DNA of 64,000 nt from positions 1-64,000 of the forward strand of contig JASHOH010000227.1 in assembly GCA_030041215.1 (NCBI GenBank). The letters run 5' to 3'. This document shows positions 8,124-17,715 of the stretch, one piece after another. The DNA comes from Candidatus Sulfotelmatobacter sp. GTDB lineage: Bacteria > Acidobacteriota > Terriglobia > Terriglobales > Acidobacteriaceae. How positions within the stretch are numbered: position 1 is the first letter of the stretch; each line of letters begins with the position of its first letter. The notes under the pieces were generated by a model that searched no databases, was not told the DNA's origin, and saw only the letters and a program-made list of their open reading frames with translations. The position numbers and the translations under genes were made by a program.

Positions 8124-9437
8124 ATGGCAAACCTCACCGCAACCCTCTACATCACGATCAAAACCAAGGCGGGCAAATGGACCACCGTTAAGCCTGCCAT
8201 GTCCGACAACGGGCGGCTGAAGAAGCTCGTGGCGGTGGTCGATGGCAAAGAGGAAAAGCACCCGGAGGGTCAGTACAAGGTCCGCTGGCTTCAAAACGGC
8301 AAGCCCCGTTTTGATTCCGTAGGAAACGACCCTGATGCCGCCCTGATGGCGCTGAATCGACGCGAGAAGGCTCTGGCGGCAATCGCAGCGGGAGTGGAGG
8401 TCAAGACCTCGGACGGCAAGCAGCGGCACAAAATATCGGATGCAGCCGCCCAATACCTCGCGTTCGTCAAGGAAAACCAGTCGCACAAGACCTGGCTTGC
8501 TTACAGCCGCAACGTGAAGCTCTTTCAGGAATCCTGCGCCAAGACGTTCTTGGACCAGATTGACCGCGCTGATGTGCTCGAATTTATTACCGCCTGCCGC
8601 AAGCAGATCTCTCCCCGCACTGGCGAGCCAGTGGGCGACAGGACGGTCCACAACATCTTCCAGAATGTGAACACTTTCTTTCTGCAGAATCCCCTTCAGC
8701 AAGTTACGCCCGAATCGATGGGCTTTACGCGCGACCAATGGAAAGCGCTCTGGAACAAGACCCTGACCTACGTGGAGCAGGAGGTAAGAGAATATTCAGA
8801 GGAGGAAACGAAAAAGCTTTTTGACGCCTGTAACGAAGAAGAGTGGCTGCTTTGGAACTTTTTCCTTGTGACCGGGATGCGTGAGCAGGAAGTTGCCAAC
8901 TGCGCCTGGTCGGATTTCAACCCGTCCCAAGGGACGGTATCCGTAACGAAGAAGATCAATCGGGATTTCGGCGTAGAGTTCGTACCGAAAGACTACGAAG
9001 AGAGGACCCTACGTCTCACCAAAGATGTAATCGCCGCGCTGAAGAAACGACGGAAATTGCATGGGTCTGATTACCTGGTTTTCCCGAATACAGACGGCAA
9101 GCCAAACGGACATTTCCTTCGAGACCTGCAAGATCTCGCTTTCAGGGCGAAATTGAACTGCGGACATTGCACCGCGAGGCGCCACAAGGAACAGGTCTCG
9201 TGCAAAGACAATTCTGTCTGCGGACAATGGGGGCTACACGAGTGGAGAAAAACTTTCGCTTGCCGCCTGCATCGAGCGGGCGTCGACGCACGGACGATCC
9301 AGCATCTCCTCGGTCACTCTGACCTTGAAACAACACTACGATACCTTCGAAGTGCCAGTCAGGAAACGAAGGACCACGGAGATAAGCTTGAGGCTGCCTT
9401 CGCTCGACGCAACGAGCGAAGGTCACGAAAGCTGTAG
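8124..9437 (+). CDS. int: tyrosine-type site-specific integrase of the right island, with Cys-rich insertion
   Basis: 437 residues. The core-binding domain spans about 110-215; the catalytic domain has VTGMREQEVANCAWSDF (first Arg), LHEWRKTFACRLH (His-x-x-Arg) and LLGHSDLETTLRYL (His and Tyr). Before the second catalytic motif lies a Cys-rich insertion (CGHC, then C and C, spaced like a zinc knuckle) that I have seen described in this integrase type. It lies right next to the tRNA-Ser 3' end and should catalyse integration there. A decayed copy of the last 25 codons of a similar gene is at 20551-20634. Confidence 0.93.
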   Translation: MANLTATLYITIKTKAGKWTTVKPAMSDNGRLKKLVAVVDGKEEKHPEGQYKVRWLQNGKPRFDSVGNDPDAALMALNRREKALAAIAAGVEVKTSDGKQRHKISDAAAQYLAFVKENQSHKTWLAYSRNVKLFQESCAKTFLDQIDRADVLEFITACRKQISPRTGEPVGDRTVHNIFQNVNTFFLQNPLQQVTPESMGFTRDQWKALWNKTLTYVEQEVREYSEEETKKLFDACNEEEWLLWNFFLVTGMREQEVANCAWSDFNPSQGTVSVTKKINRDFGVEFVPKDYEERTLRLTKDVIAALKKRRKLHGSDYLVFPNTDGKPNGHFLRDLQDLAFRAKLNCGHCTARRHKEQVSCKDNSVCGQWGLHEWRKTFACRLHRAGVDARTIQHLLGHSDLETTLRYLRSASQETKDHGDKLEAAFARRNERRSRKL

Positions 9438-9921
9438 GACCGTCCTAAACTTTTCTTCAAGTTCTTGGACGCCCTTTTTAAAGTGTCCATCTCTGCCTAT
9501 CCTCTTTTCGTCATATGAGTCGATCAAGATATATGCGGTCTCTGCGCCAGCACATTCTGCCTCAATAATCATGCAGGCTTCCATGGGAACGCCCCCAAGT
9601 CGTTGTTACGAAATCCGAACAAGCAGATGTAAGTTCCACTTCAGTCCTTGACTTTTGTGAGCGCAATGTTATCTTTGTGCCCGTTCGGCGAACAGAAGGA
9701 TGAAGCGCAGTAGCGTTTCTCGTCCGAGGGGGCTTCCGATTCGCCGATTTCCCAAGGTGCAAGGTTAAGTGTGTCCTATACCGGGCAAACGGCGCCCCAC
9801 ACACACGCAGATGTGTTTTGGTGGACGTTACCTGAACGGCTGTCCTAGGGCGAGGTAGGTACAAGTTCGTGGTTACTCCGCTCTGAGAAATGCTGTCGTA
9901 AATTTTCTAGGAAGGAGCACC
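9438..9921. promoter_or_regulatory. intergenic region with candidate promoter for the exported-protein cluster
   Basis: No convincing gene in these 484 bases. TTGACT at 9648-9653 and TATCTT at 9670-9675 with a 16-bp spacer form a possible promoter pointing toward 9922. Just upstream, the 19-mer at 9603-9621 is repeated exactly at 13007-13025 in the next long gap of the same cluster. A ribosome site (AGGAAGGAG) immediately precedes the ATG at 9922. Confidence 0.35.
9603..9621. repeat. 19-bp repeat, copy 1 (possible operator)
   Basis: TTGTTACGAAATCCGAACA, identical to 13007-13025. The inner 16 bases are partly palindromic (GTT...AAC with CG pairs inside). Both copies lie in non-coding DNA in front of genes of the exported-protein cluster, which suggests a shared regulator. 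Confidence 0.45.
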
Positions 9922-10782
9922 ATGCGCACACCTTTCACTGCAGTGCTTTTGACAGTGACACTCTGTTGTTCAATGTTGATCACGTCTGACGGTCAAACCT
10001 CGTCGAGTTCCACTGGTCAGACTACGGCTCAAACAACTCAGGATCAGGCTCAAACAAAAGGTAAACAGATTGGTGAGATTGTGTCGTCCGCTGTTAACAC
10101 TGCATTCCCTGTGATCGGAAAGATTATGGATCTGTTTACGGGCAACAAGAAGAACGCGAGTAAACCCGAGGTGCAAGCCGCAGTCACTAAGGCACAGACA
10201 GATACAGTTACTGCGGCGAAGCAGAAGATTAAAGATATTGCGACAGTCTCAAAGGAACTTGGCGTGATAGAAGCCTTCGGCACGGCAGGCGTCAGCGCAA
10301 GTCAGAACCTCGCAACCATGAACCGACTGCTCTCGGAGAACAATACCGACTATACACAGGTCAGTAAAGAGTGGGGAATTGCCAAGAACTATCTGGCAGA
10401 TGTGCTCGTTATGAAATCTGCGGACATTCAAGCGGTTCGCGACACAACGATACAGGCAAAAATAGTCACGCTGCAAAAGGCACGAAAGGATCTCATGACC
10501 AGAATAGATGACGACATAGACGCCGCGCAAAAAAAACCAGCGTCCTTTTCGAAGTCGGATTTCCAAAAAGAGATTACCGCAATGTCCGGCCTGCTGGATG
10601 GGTTTGACACGTTAGCGGCTGTTGAGTTGTCCACTCTGCAGGCTGACATTGACGATCTTGCAAAATGGGCGAACTCACCCGCCGGAGTTATCGAGTTCAC
10701 TCCGAAGCAGCCTAGTGAAGGTCTTCTCAAGATCATCGATAATGCCGCGATGAAGGCACAGGACGCAGCAAAGACAAATTAA
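9922..10782 (+). CDS. exported helical protein of unknown function
   Basis: 286 residues. An N-terminal signal peptide (MRTPFTAVLLTVTLCCSML...) is followed by a Ser/Thr/Gln-rich linker and then almost purely helical sequence (for example TVTAAKQKIKDIATVSKELG and LQKARKDLMTRIDDDIDAAQ). There is no Cys in the mature part and no motif I recognise. It starts the cluster and is 13 bp from the caspase-like gene, so the two are very likely co-transcribed and may interact outside the cytoplasm. Confidence 0.7.
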   Translation: MRTPFTAVLLTVTLCCSMLITSDGQTSSSSTGQTTAQTTQDQAQTKGKQIGEIVSSAVNTAFPVIGKIMDLFTGNKKNASKPEVQAAVTKAQTDTVTAAKQKIKDIATVSKELGVIEAFGTAGVSASQNLATMNRLLSENNTDYTQVSKEWGIAKNYLADVLVMKSADIQAVRDTTIQAKIVTLQKARKDLMTRIDDDIDAAQKKPASFSKSDFQKEITAMSGLLDGFDTLAAVELSTLQADIDDLAKWANSPAGVIEFTPKQPSEGLLKIIDNAAMKAQDAAKTN

Positions 10783-10795
10783 ATTACATCGAGCC

Positions 10796-12724
10796 ATGCG
10801 CGCATTCTTAACTGGGTTGGTGATGTGCTATTTTGCCCTCTTTGGAGCAAAGGTGTATGCCGCGGACGAGCCGCCAGACTTTCGAGTAACGATCATCGCA
10901 GTCACTAAGTTCGACGATCCCAAATTGTCCGGCCCGGATGAAAAGGATCTCAATGACGCAAACACAGAGGCTGCCAAAGCCCTGAAAAGCTACTTCGAAA
11001 GCCTTAAAATCACTCCGCCGCCAGATCTATACATCGTGCACAACGAAACCACCTGGCACTTCTTGCATAACTGGCTGTTTCGCGACTTGCAGAACGACTC
11101 GCGAACTGGTGTACACCTTATTTTCGTCCTGACCCACGGTCTTCTTGATCCCAAGGTTCAAAGCGAGTTTTACGTGGCGACATCAGACACTCACAAGGAC
11201 GATATCCCTGGAAACGCCATTCGTGGAGGGGACTTAATCGATGCATTTCACGACATGCCCCCAAGAGCTACTGTTTTCCTCTTTCTGGACACTTGCGGTT
11301 CCGGGGCAATCGATAATGAGCAGTTGCAAAGAGACCTTCAAAGCCAGCCTGATTTCGCAAGCAGAGTTCTGATCATCGCAGCTGCGAATGCTGATGAGCT
11401 TGCTTATCGGGCACGCTTCACAAAAACCCTTTTGGGCATCTGGGGGGCGAAGTCCCCCACCCGTCACTGCGGATCTAGGCAGATTGAAACGTTTCTGACT
11501 GAATCTTTGCGGAAGGTACAGGGAGTCTCCCCCGATGTCAAGCAGACGGTTCGCGTGGTCGCTCCCCTGAGTCCTGATTTCTGCATCGAGAATTTCAATT
11601 CTACACAGCGTTTCTTGATGTTGTACAACGCGTCGAACAGCGATATCAGTATTACCCTGCAAGCTGACGACGAAGCTGAGCCAGAATCCAGGATTGATCT
11701 CCACAAACAGGATCTAATGGTACCCGTCTCTGAGCTCAGACCGACGAAATACCAATTGGTCGCGAAACGAAAGTTGGGTAACGGCAAGGATGACCAAAAT
11801 TTTGTCAAAAACATCGACCTCACTACAGTGCCTGCCAAAGTGGAGGTTCTGTTCAGTTCCGATCCATTCGACCAGCCTCGTGCTCAACAATCAGCGGCTC
11901 AGTATCTCGACTCCAGAAGAATCCTTCCTTCTGTTGCGCAGAGCCTCCAAGAGGCGAGCGCTAACACTGTCGACCAATTAAACAATGAGACGCATGCGCA
12001 GCTGCACAACATCGAGATGCAGCAAGCCACTTTTGAACAGGCTGCCCAAGCTCTCGAATCGGAATTGGAGGGGAAGAGAAAAGTAGCTGAGGCAGCGCGA
12101 AACGAGTATGACAAAGCCGTCGAACGGCTTAACAAAGCGCAGAATGCAGAGGGCATAGCCGATTCAAAAGGGGAAGTCGAAAGGACAAGTGCCGAGTTCG
12201 AAGCTGCAAATGCTGATTATCAGCGGAAGGTGCAGAAAGAGCGTGAGGTTCGCGACAGGACCAAGGCGCTTCGCGCTCAGCGGGGACAAGTAGAGGCTGA
12301 GGTGAATTTCGTTTATGCGTTGAAGAAATCCGTGGACGAGTTTGCCGCAAAGCAAGCAGCCGCCGTTGCAATCGAAAACCAAGCCAGCACCGAACTTCAA
12401 TCGGTGTTCCCAGACCTCCAACGCACGGGCCGTGGGCTTGTGGCAGTTATGACGGATGTGACCGAAGATGATGCGGCTAAGTCAGATCGCTTACACAGGT
12501 TTGTCGACATTAGTAACCAGTATCCGATGCTGAACGTTGAGATTGAATTGATTCAGGGGGGCGAGAGCACGATCGAAAATCAAGTAGCCATACGAGCACG
12601 AGCTGCTAAATTGTTGCAGGCGTTTCACGCGATTGGCTTGAAATCAGAAAACGCAGTTGCGCGTGGATTTATTGTTCCCGGGAAACAACCTTTAACGGTC
12701 GACCTGATCATCTCGCAGCCCTAA
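10796..12724 (+). CDS. exported caspase-like (C14) protease with coiled coil and OmpA-like end
   Basis: 642 residues. A signal peptide ends about residue 22 (AKVYA). Residues about 28-210 form a caspase/metacaspase-type domain: HLIFVLTHG supplies the catalytic His (114) and VFLFLDTCGSGA the catalytic Cys (167), each after a hydrophobic strand as in family C14. A beta-rich region follows (about 245-360), then a long Ala/Glu-rich coiled coil (about 385-520). The last 90 residues (RGLVAVMTDV, then RARAAKLLQAFHAIG and ARGF) resemble a degenerate OmpA-like peptidoglycan-binding domain. Prokaryotic caspases usually act in the cytoplasm, so export is notable. Target and trigger are unknown. Confidence 0.75.
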   Translation: MRAFLTGLVMCYFALFGAKVYAADEPPDFRVTIIAVTKFDDPKLSGPDEKDLNDANTEAAKALKSYFESLKITPPPDLYIVHNETTWHFLHNWLFRDLQNDSRTGVHLIFVLTHGLLDPKVQSEFYVATSDTHKDDIPGNAIRGGDLIDAFHDMPPRATVFLFLDTCGSGAIDNEQLQRDLQSQPDFASRVLIIAAANADELAYRARFTKTLLGIWGAKSPTRHCGSRQIETFLTESLRKVQGVSPDVKQTVRVVAPLSPDFCIENFNSTQRFLMLYNASNSDISITLQADDEAEPESRIDLHKQDLMVPVSELRPTKYQLVAKRKLGNGKDDQNFVKNIDLTTVPAKVEVLFSSDPFDQPRAQQSAAQYLDSRRILPSVAQSLQEASANTVDQLNNETHAQLHNIEMQQATFEQAAQALESELEGKRKVAEAARNEYDKAVERLNKAQNAEGIADSKGEVERTSAEFEAANADYQRKVQKEREVRDRTKALRAQRGQVEAEVNFVYALKKSVDEFAAKQAAAVAIENQASTELQSVFPDLQRTGRGLVAVMTDVTEDDAAKSDRLHRFVDISNQYPMLNVEIELIQGGESTIENQVAIRARAAKLLQAFHAIGLKSENAVARGFIVPGKQPLTVDLIISQP

Positions 12725-13364
12725 CCACAGTAGGTGCTAGCGTCTCGCAGAAGTTAATAGGAGATTCAGGTTGGAAGATAACTTTTTACAAACCGGTCTC
12801 CCCTTTCCGAAGATCGCCCAAGCTTACAAACCGGATCTTTCGCTTGGGAGGGATCTGCTTTGTCTCTCCTGTGAAAGGGATCTTCCGCAGTATCCCTGGC
12901 TTGTGCCGGACTGAGGACTTGCCTAGGCTGTTCAGCTTTATTGTGAAGTCGTCGAGGCTCGCACGTCGCCTGCTGTCCCAGATCGGTTATCAACAGCAAA
13001 GTGCGTTTGTTACGAAATCCGAACAGGTTAACAGCTGTGTGATCGGAGTCACTGACAACGACTCTCAGAGTTTACCTACAGTGTTAGAAGCCAAACTCTG
13101 CGCGAGCCGAGGACGGAAAGCTGCGGGTCTTTAAAGTAGTTCGACGGGACCCTGATCGCACTTTAGAGACAGCCGAGTTGCCGCAGGTGGTCGCGTGACT
13201 CCACCGGTGGTAAGTCGGCTTCTTTATTTCAAGAGCCTGTCGCGCCCAGTCGCATTGAGCGAAAAATACGCTCCAAGTCGGTCGTCGTGGTTCACCGAGC
13301 GTGCAGACTACACTTGCTTCCTGACCGCTATGGCTCGGCGTGGGACAAACGAAAGGAGCTTCAA
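12725..13364. other. 640-bp non-coding gap with repeat and hairpin
   Basis: No gene with family-like sequence. It holds the second copy of the 19-mer (13007-13025), two copies of TTACAAACCGG (near 12785 and 12824) and an inverted repeat CCCAAGC/GCTTGGG (12817-12823 with 12842-12848). The gap probably separates two transcription units of the cluster. A good ribosome site (GAAAGGAG at 13351) precedes the next gene. Confidence 0.45.
13007..13025. repeat. 19-bp repeat, copy 2 (possible operator)
   Basis: Exact copy of 9603-9621, located about 340 bp upstream of the small membrane-protein gene at 13365. Confidence 0.45.
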
Positions 13365-13790
13365 ATGCATTACTGGATTATCGCGCTGATCGCGGCAATT
13401 GGTGCACTTGGCGGTTCCGTGAATGTATTTATAGGTGAAAGCGGACTACACATGCCAGGGAAGGATCCCCAGACTCACACATGGCAGCCGGGGTTTCTCG
13501 GGGTGGTGATTGTAGGTAGCGTTGCGGCAGTGGGTTCGTGGGCGACTCTGAGGGCGTTCGACCTGATCGGTCCCAATGCAACACCACTCTTGTTCACTAC
13601 TGGAGACGTTGCAAACGCGCTCGTAATAGGATTCGGTGGTGCCAAGTGGTTTAAGAGCGAACACGAAAAGGACACTCTGCAGGAGGCAGGGGCATTAGTG
13701 GCAACGAAGAAAGGACACCAGGATGTAGCAGATATATTCAGAATGGGATCTCCACTGGAGGCATTGCGAGCAGCCAAGAAAATGTCTTAG
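13365..13790 (+). CDS. small membrane protein of the exported-protein cluster
   Basis: The ATG at 13365 is chosen because GAAAGGAG lies seven bases upstream; the frame is open further 5' without a good start. 141 residues with three hydrophobic segments (WIIALIAAIGALGGSV, FLGVVIVGSVAAVGSWATL, and a weaker one around LLFTTGDVANALVIGFGGA), then a soluble charged tail (EHEKDTLQEAGALVATKKG). It is 97 bp from the next gene on the same strand. Family not recognised. Confidence 0.65.
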   Translation: MHYWIIALIAAIGALGGSVNVFIGESGLHMPGKDPQTHTWQPGFLGVVIVGSVAAVGSWATLRAFDLIGPNATPLLFTTGDVANALVIGFGGAKWFKSEHEKDTLQEAGALVATKKGHQDVADIFRMGSPLEALRAAKKMS

Positions 13791-13886
13791 AGCCCTCGTG
13801 TGCCTGTTTAATGTGCCTCCATCTGTACGCGAAAACACGAACATAGTGTTGTTGTTGCTGGAAGCTGAGAAGGTGAGGGTGAAGCG

Positions 13887-16382
13887 ATGAAAAACGCCAG
13901 ATTGGTTCTAATGACGATCTTGTCGTTCGCCTGCCTGGCAGGAAACGCCTTGGCGCAGAAGGACAATGGAATCCACGTTGGGACTCCAAAGGTTTATGAC
14001 TCTCGTGAATTGACGCTGATGATGGACAACCTCTCGCAGCAGCTTCAGAACAAGAACTTCGTGGATGTCAAAGCACTGGCAGCGGCACTTGGCAACGTTC
14101 AAGGTTATCAGAGCAGTGACTTCAGCCTATCCGCTTTTGGGAACGCAGCTGTAGGATCTCAGGCAGCTTCTGTTTTTGCTGGCACGGGCGCAGCATCTAG
14201 TGCCGCTCCAACCTCGCCCAGTACCTCAACCACACCTACCGTCACGATCAATGTGGCACCGACACTGAATGCGGGCACAGGAAGTACAGCCCCAACTGCT
14301 GCAAGCACGACTTCTACTACGCCTTTGGGTCCTCAGGCGCCAGCGTTGCCCACGCTTCAGACGGCTCCAACCTACACGCCGACATTTGGTTCAAATGGAT
14401 CCGATTTACTTTCTGACGAAGTCAATCTCACATATCAGCTCTATAACGTGAGAATGCTGCTCGACCGTTCTCTGACTGACCGTCTCCATGGCAACATGGC
14501 ACGGCTTCAAGCAGTTGTGGGGTTTGATGTCGATCTGGAGCCTGACAAATACGCCAAAGATGCCGCCGCCATTGTCGAGATCACAGCTCAGATGTCCGCA
14601 TCCCCTCCTACTGGCGGCACATCTGCTCCCACGGGTGACTCGTCCGCACCTGATCGTAGTGCATGCGAATCCAACGGAAAGCTTTCCCTAATCGCGCTGA
14701 TGCCTGAGGAGGGGTCTCACAACGCGGCCACGTTAAGCCAGAAAGCAATTGGGTTCGGTGGAGCTATTGCATCTAGCGTTTTTTCATTCGGCGTAGCAGG
14801 GCAAAAGCGCAGTCAGGTTTTTTATCTTTATCGCGACATGGACACGATCTCCTTCGAGAATCCCGCTACTGAGAGCACGCCACTGAAGTTTGGATGGCAA
14901 TTCCGTCCCGTACTTGGGCGTCAGTCCGTTGATCCCGGATTGCGGCACATGATAGTTGTCCTCGGTCTGCCGTGTTCGGATACGGGTCCACCAATCCAAC
15001 AAATCAAAATGCACCTTGTTACGCGTTGGGAGCGGTACGACTGGAAGACGCAAACCACCACTCACAAGGGACACTGGTGGGAGCATTCTTTGCCTGACAA
15101 AGTGGAATCCGATTTCGCTGACACCGATGTCCCGTCAACCGAATGGTCGCAATCTCGTTTAACGCCCTACATTAAGACGGTAGAGTGGGTCCCCACCGAT
15201 GCAAGCAACGGTGTGGCGATTGTGACCGGCAGCAATCTTTTTCCGGGAACCACAGTCCGATTGGGAAGCAAAACCTACAGCAGTACTGCCGATGGATTGG
15301 TCATCAAGTCCGATCATGAGCTTGAGGTAACGGCATCCGCTGGAGCAGCGGCGAACGGCGGCGTATTGAGTGGACGTTACGGTCAGGCGCAACCACTTGA
15401 ACCGCGCACTGGTGCACTTCCAACCGGCGGATTAAGGTTGGCAGGGTTCCGTCTTCATCCAATGGGTGATGATATGTACGAAGTGATTGCCGATCTTGTG
15501 GTGACTCCGAACACCGCCGGAAACTTCGCGACCTTGCAGCAAATTCAGACGAATCTTAATGCTCCTATCGTGCTGGTGAATGGTACCCCTATTCCCAGCA
15601 CCCCTTATCTTTCGCAGGTGCCATCTTCTCCTATCGAATTGACAACCTTTGTGCCAGCAGCGGCATTCGCCAAGGGAGCGCCACTGTTCACAGTTGTGTT
15701 TCCTTTTGCTGGCCCACTCTGGACCGCGAGTTTGCCCTATTACACACCTACTCTAAAGGTGTCGCGTCTAGGAGGAGATAAAGAGGCAAGGCTACTCATT
15801 TCTGCGACCAATGCTGCTGACAGGCTGTGCACCGATTGGGTACTTCAGCTGGATGCAGGGAAGGAATTCACTCTCCTGTCACCCGCCGCGCCGATACCTG
15901 CGGTTGGTGGATTGAAATGTTTGGACCAGCACACTCAGACCTTGAGTCTCGACCTTCCGACGAAAGATCTCAAATCTTATCACCACCTGTTGCTCGTAAA
16001 CAGACCTCAACCGACTGCGGCTAATCCTCCGCCTGCCCCGAGATCTCCATTGATGGGAGACATCCCGAAGCCAGAGCCTCCGCCGCCTGGACCATCGTTG
16101 GACAAAGATCAAAAGGTTTCAGTGGTGCAGCATGACGTGCATCCCGTGAAGTTTACCGGCAAACATCTTGATGAGGTGACGAAAGTGTTGTTTGACAAAG
16201 CAGAATTGCGAATCGTTAAACAGGAAGAAAAGGAAATTGTGATAAGCCTGTCACCTGAGGTCACGAATAAGGTACGGGATGACGTCGGGCTTCAACTGTT
16301 GTCGGAAGGAAACGATCCCGTGATCGCCACTCTCAGTGTAAGTCCACAAAAGGCTACAACTCCAATGAAGAAAGGAAAATGA
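13887..16382 (+). CDS. large exported protein with IPT/TIG-like segments
   Basis: 831 residues. The signal peptide ends at about residue 23 (GNALA). A helical segment is followed by a low-complexity Ala/Ser/Thr/Pro linker (about 95-175), a globular region with a Cys pair and a possible membrane-inserting stretch (AIGFGGAIASSVFSFGVAG, about 290), and beta-sandwich-like parts around VEWVPTDASNGVAIVTGSN (about 435) and VHPVKFTGKHLDEVTKVLFD (about 755) that resemble IPT/TIG folds. A surface or periplasmic scaffold is plausible. The enzyme or ligand is not evident. Start codon follows GAGAAGGTGAGGGTGAAGCG. Three bases separate its stop from the next gene. Confidence 0.65.
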   Translation: MKNARLVLMTILSFACLAGNALAQKDNGIHVGTPKVYDSRELTLMMDNLSQQLQNKNFVDVKALAAALGNVQGYQSSDFSLSAFGNAAVGSQAASVFAGTGAASSAAPTSPSTSTTPTVTINVAPTLNAGTGSTAPTAASTTSTTPLGPQAPALPTLQTAPTYTPTFGSNGSDLLSDEVNLTYQLYNVRMLLDRSLTDRLHGNMARLQAVVGFDVDLEPDKYAKDAAAIVEITAQMSASPPTGGTSAPTGDSSAPDRSACESNGKLSLIALMPEEGSHNAATLSQKAIGFGGAIASSVFSFGVAGQKRSQVFYLYRDMDTISFENPATESTPLKFGWQFRPVLGRQSVDPGLRHMIVVLGLPCSDTGPPIQQIKMHLVTRWERYDWKTQTTTHKGHWWEHSLPDKVESDFADTDVPSTEWSQSRLTPYIKTVEWVPTDASNGVAIVTGSNLFPGTTVRLGSKTYSSTADGLVIKSDHELEVTASAGAAANGGVLSGRYGQAQPLEPRTGALPTGGLRLAGFRLHPMGDDMYEVIADLVVTPNTAGNFATLQQIQTNLNAPIVLVNGTPIPSTPYLSQVPSSPIELTTFVPAAAFAKGAPLFTVVFPFAGPLWTASLPYYTPTLKVSRLGGDKEARLLISATNAADRLCTDWVLQLDAGKEFTLLSPAAPIPAVGGLKCLDQHTQTLSLDLPTKDLKSYHHLLLVNRPQPTAANPPPAPRSPLMGDIPKPEPPPPGPSLDKDQKVSVVQHDVHPVKFTGKHLDEVTKVLFDKAELRIVKQEEKEIVISLSPEVTNKVRDDVGLQLLSEGNDPVIATLSVSPQKATTPMKKGK

Positions 16383-16385
16383 TGC

Positions 16386-16673
16386 ATGCCTAAACGAAAG
16401 GTTCCAACGCGAAAGGCGACCCAGATTTCCAATCTCGGCCGCTCCGAGATGGCCACAGCGGTGCATAACAAGCACCAGCATATCAGCGATGCCGTTCATA
16501 AAGTACTACGGGAGGCAGGTCTCAATGGTGTGAGCGTTCATTCAATTCGTTTTAGTGTCGACCGCAACTTGATGTCTGGTCCGGGTTGCGATCCTCCATG
16601 CGGTCCGAACGAGGATTGTGTTCTCGACAGTAGCGGTGGACAAGTCAGATGGGTCTGTGTACCGAAGTCTTGA
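16386..16673 (+). CDS. small basic protein with Cys-rich C-terminus
   Basis: 95 residues with no signal peptide. A very basic N-terminus (MPKRKVPTRKATQ) and a central helical part (HKHQHISDAVHKVLREAG-like, with several His) are followed by CDPPCGPNEDCV and a final WVC, four cysteines in a short compact tail. The pattern suggests a metal-bound or disulfide knot, or a peptide-like precursor with leader and core. It is tightly packed between the large exported gene and the TraB/GumN-like gene. I do not recognise it. Confidence 0.6.
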   Translation: MPKRKVPTRKATQISNLGRSEMATAVHNKHQHISDAVHKVLREAGLNGVSVHSIRFSVDRNLMSGPGCDPPCGPNEDCVLDSSGGQVRWVCVPKS

Positions 16674-16723
16674 ACGCATCGCACTACGGACTCTGTTGCC
16701 TCCGTTTTGGAAAGGAGTTGATT

Positions 16724-17590
16724 GTGAAACAAACGCCGGTCAAGGAGAACTCTTACATGTGGGTTCTCGCCCTAGCTCTCAGTTGCATCGTTTCTTTTCC
16801 ACTGGCTTCCGCTCAGACTTACCGCACGATGTCGTGGGAAGAGTATTCACGAATCCCGTATAGGTGGCCCTACGTTGTAAATATATACACACCGCATGGC
16901 GCACTTTTTTATGTTGGTGTCCAACACACAAATGACCCCTGTGACGAACAGCTAAAAGAAATAGAGATGTTTTGGAAGCAGTTCGACCCTGATGTTGCGT
17001 TTTACGAGGGTCCCGAATTGCCATCTGCGGAAAACACAAGAAGTGAATCTATTCGCAACAGTGAAGAAAGGGGCTTAGTCAGGTATTTGGCTGGGTCTCA
17101 TCTTAACGTCAAGAGTATGGAACCCCCGTTCGCCGATGAAATCGCTGAACTCGTAAAAAAATACCGTCCCGAACAGGTCAAGGTCTTTTACGTCATGCGG
17201 GATATGGTGGGGTACGACAGGCTGAAATCCCCTAACGAGACTCGACAAGAGTATCTCGAAGATGAGATCGGCAGATTGAGTGCGGAGACCGCATTGAAGA
17301 ATGTGCCGCCTAATGCAATCTCGGAGCTAGAACCGACGTTTGCCAAGTATTTTCCGGGGCTGGGATCTTACAAAAACGCTCCTAATCGTTGGGTTGATCC
17401 GTCATCCACAGAGACGTTGCTCAACGAAATTTCCCGCGCTAGTACTGAGTACCGCGACCAATTCATGGTGTCTTTTATTTCCCGCGCCGTTTGTGAGCAG
17501 AAGCGGGTATTCGCGGTGGTTGGTTGGAGCCACGTTGTCAGGCAGGAGCCAGCAATCAGAGCCCTCTTGTTGGACGGTTGCTCGCACTAG
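16724..17590 (+). CDS. exported TraB/GumN-like protein
   Basis: I choose the GTG at 16724, preceded by GGAAAGGAG. A signal peptide (WVLALALSCIVSFPLASAQ) starts about 12 residues in. LFYVGVQHTNDPCDEQ, then DPDVAFYEGPE, and near the end KRVFAVVGWSHVVRQEPAI, follow the pattern of the TraB/GumN/Tiki superfamily (an early G-x-x-H, a middle E-G, and a late G-x-x-H), whose animal members are metalloproteases. About 289 residues, a little short of GumN. It closes the exported cluster that begins at 9922, so a second hydrolase beside the caspase-like one is inferred. Confidence 0.65.
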   Translation: MKQTPVKENSYMWVLALALSCIVSFPLASAQTYRTMSWEEYSRIPYRWPYVVNIYTPHGALFYVGVQHTNDPCDEQLKEIEMFWKQFDPDVAFYEGPELPSAENTRSESIRNSEERGLVRYLAGSHLNVKSMEPPFADEIAELVKKYRPEQVKVFYVMRDMVGYDRLKSPNETRQEYLEDEIGRLSAETALKNVPPNAISELEPTFAKYFPGLGSYKNAPNRWVDPSSTETLLNEISRASTEYRDQFMVSFISRAVCEQKRVFAVVGWSHVVRQEPAIRALLLDGCSH

Positions 17591-17715
17591 TCTGGAAGAC
17601 AGTGTGCCTCGGATGATGGGGAATAAAGAACAGGGTTGTTGTCGCGCAGGAGTGTGGGTTGGATCGTTTTTACATCGCTTACTTTCCAGGGTGACTAAGG
17701 CTAGAATACGTACGC

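Noticed and set aside
8034-8738. 234-residue minus-strand open frame over the second integrase gene
   Set aside because: It lies antisense to a clear integrase and has no family-like sequence.
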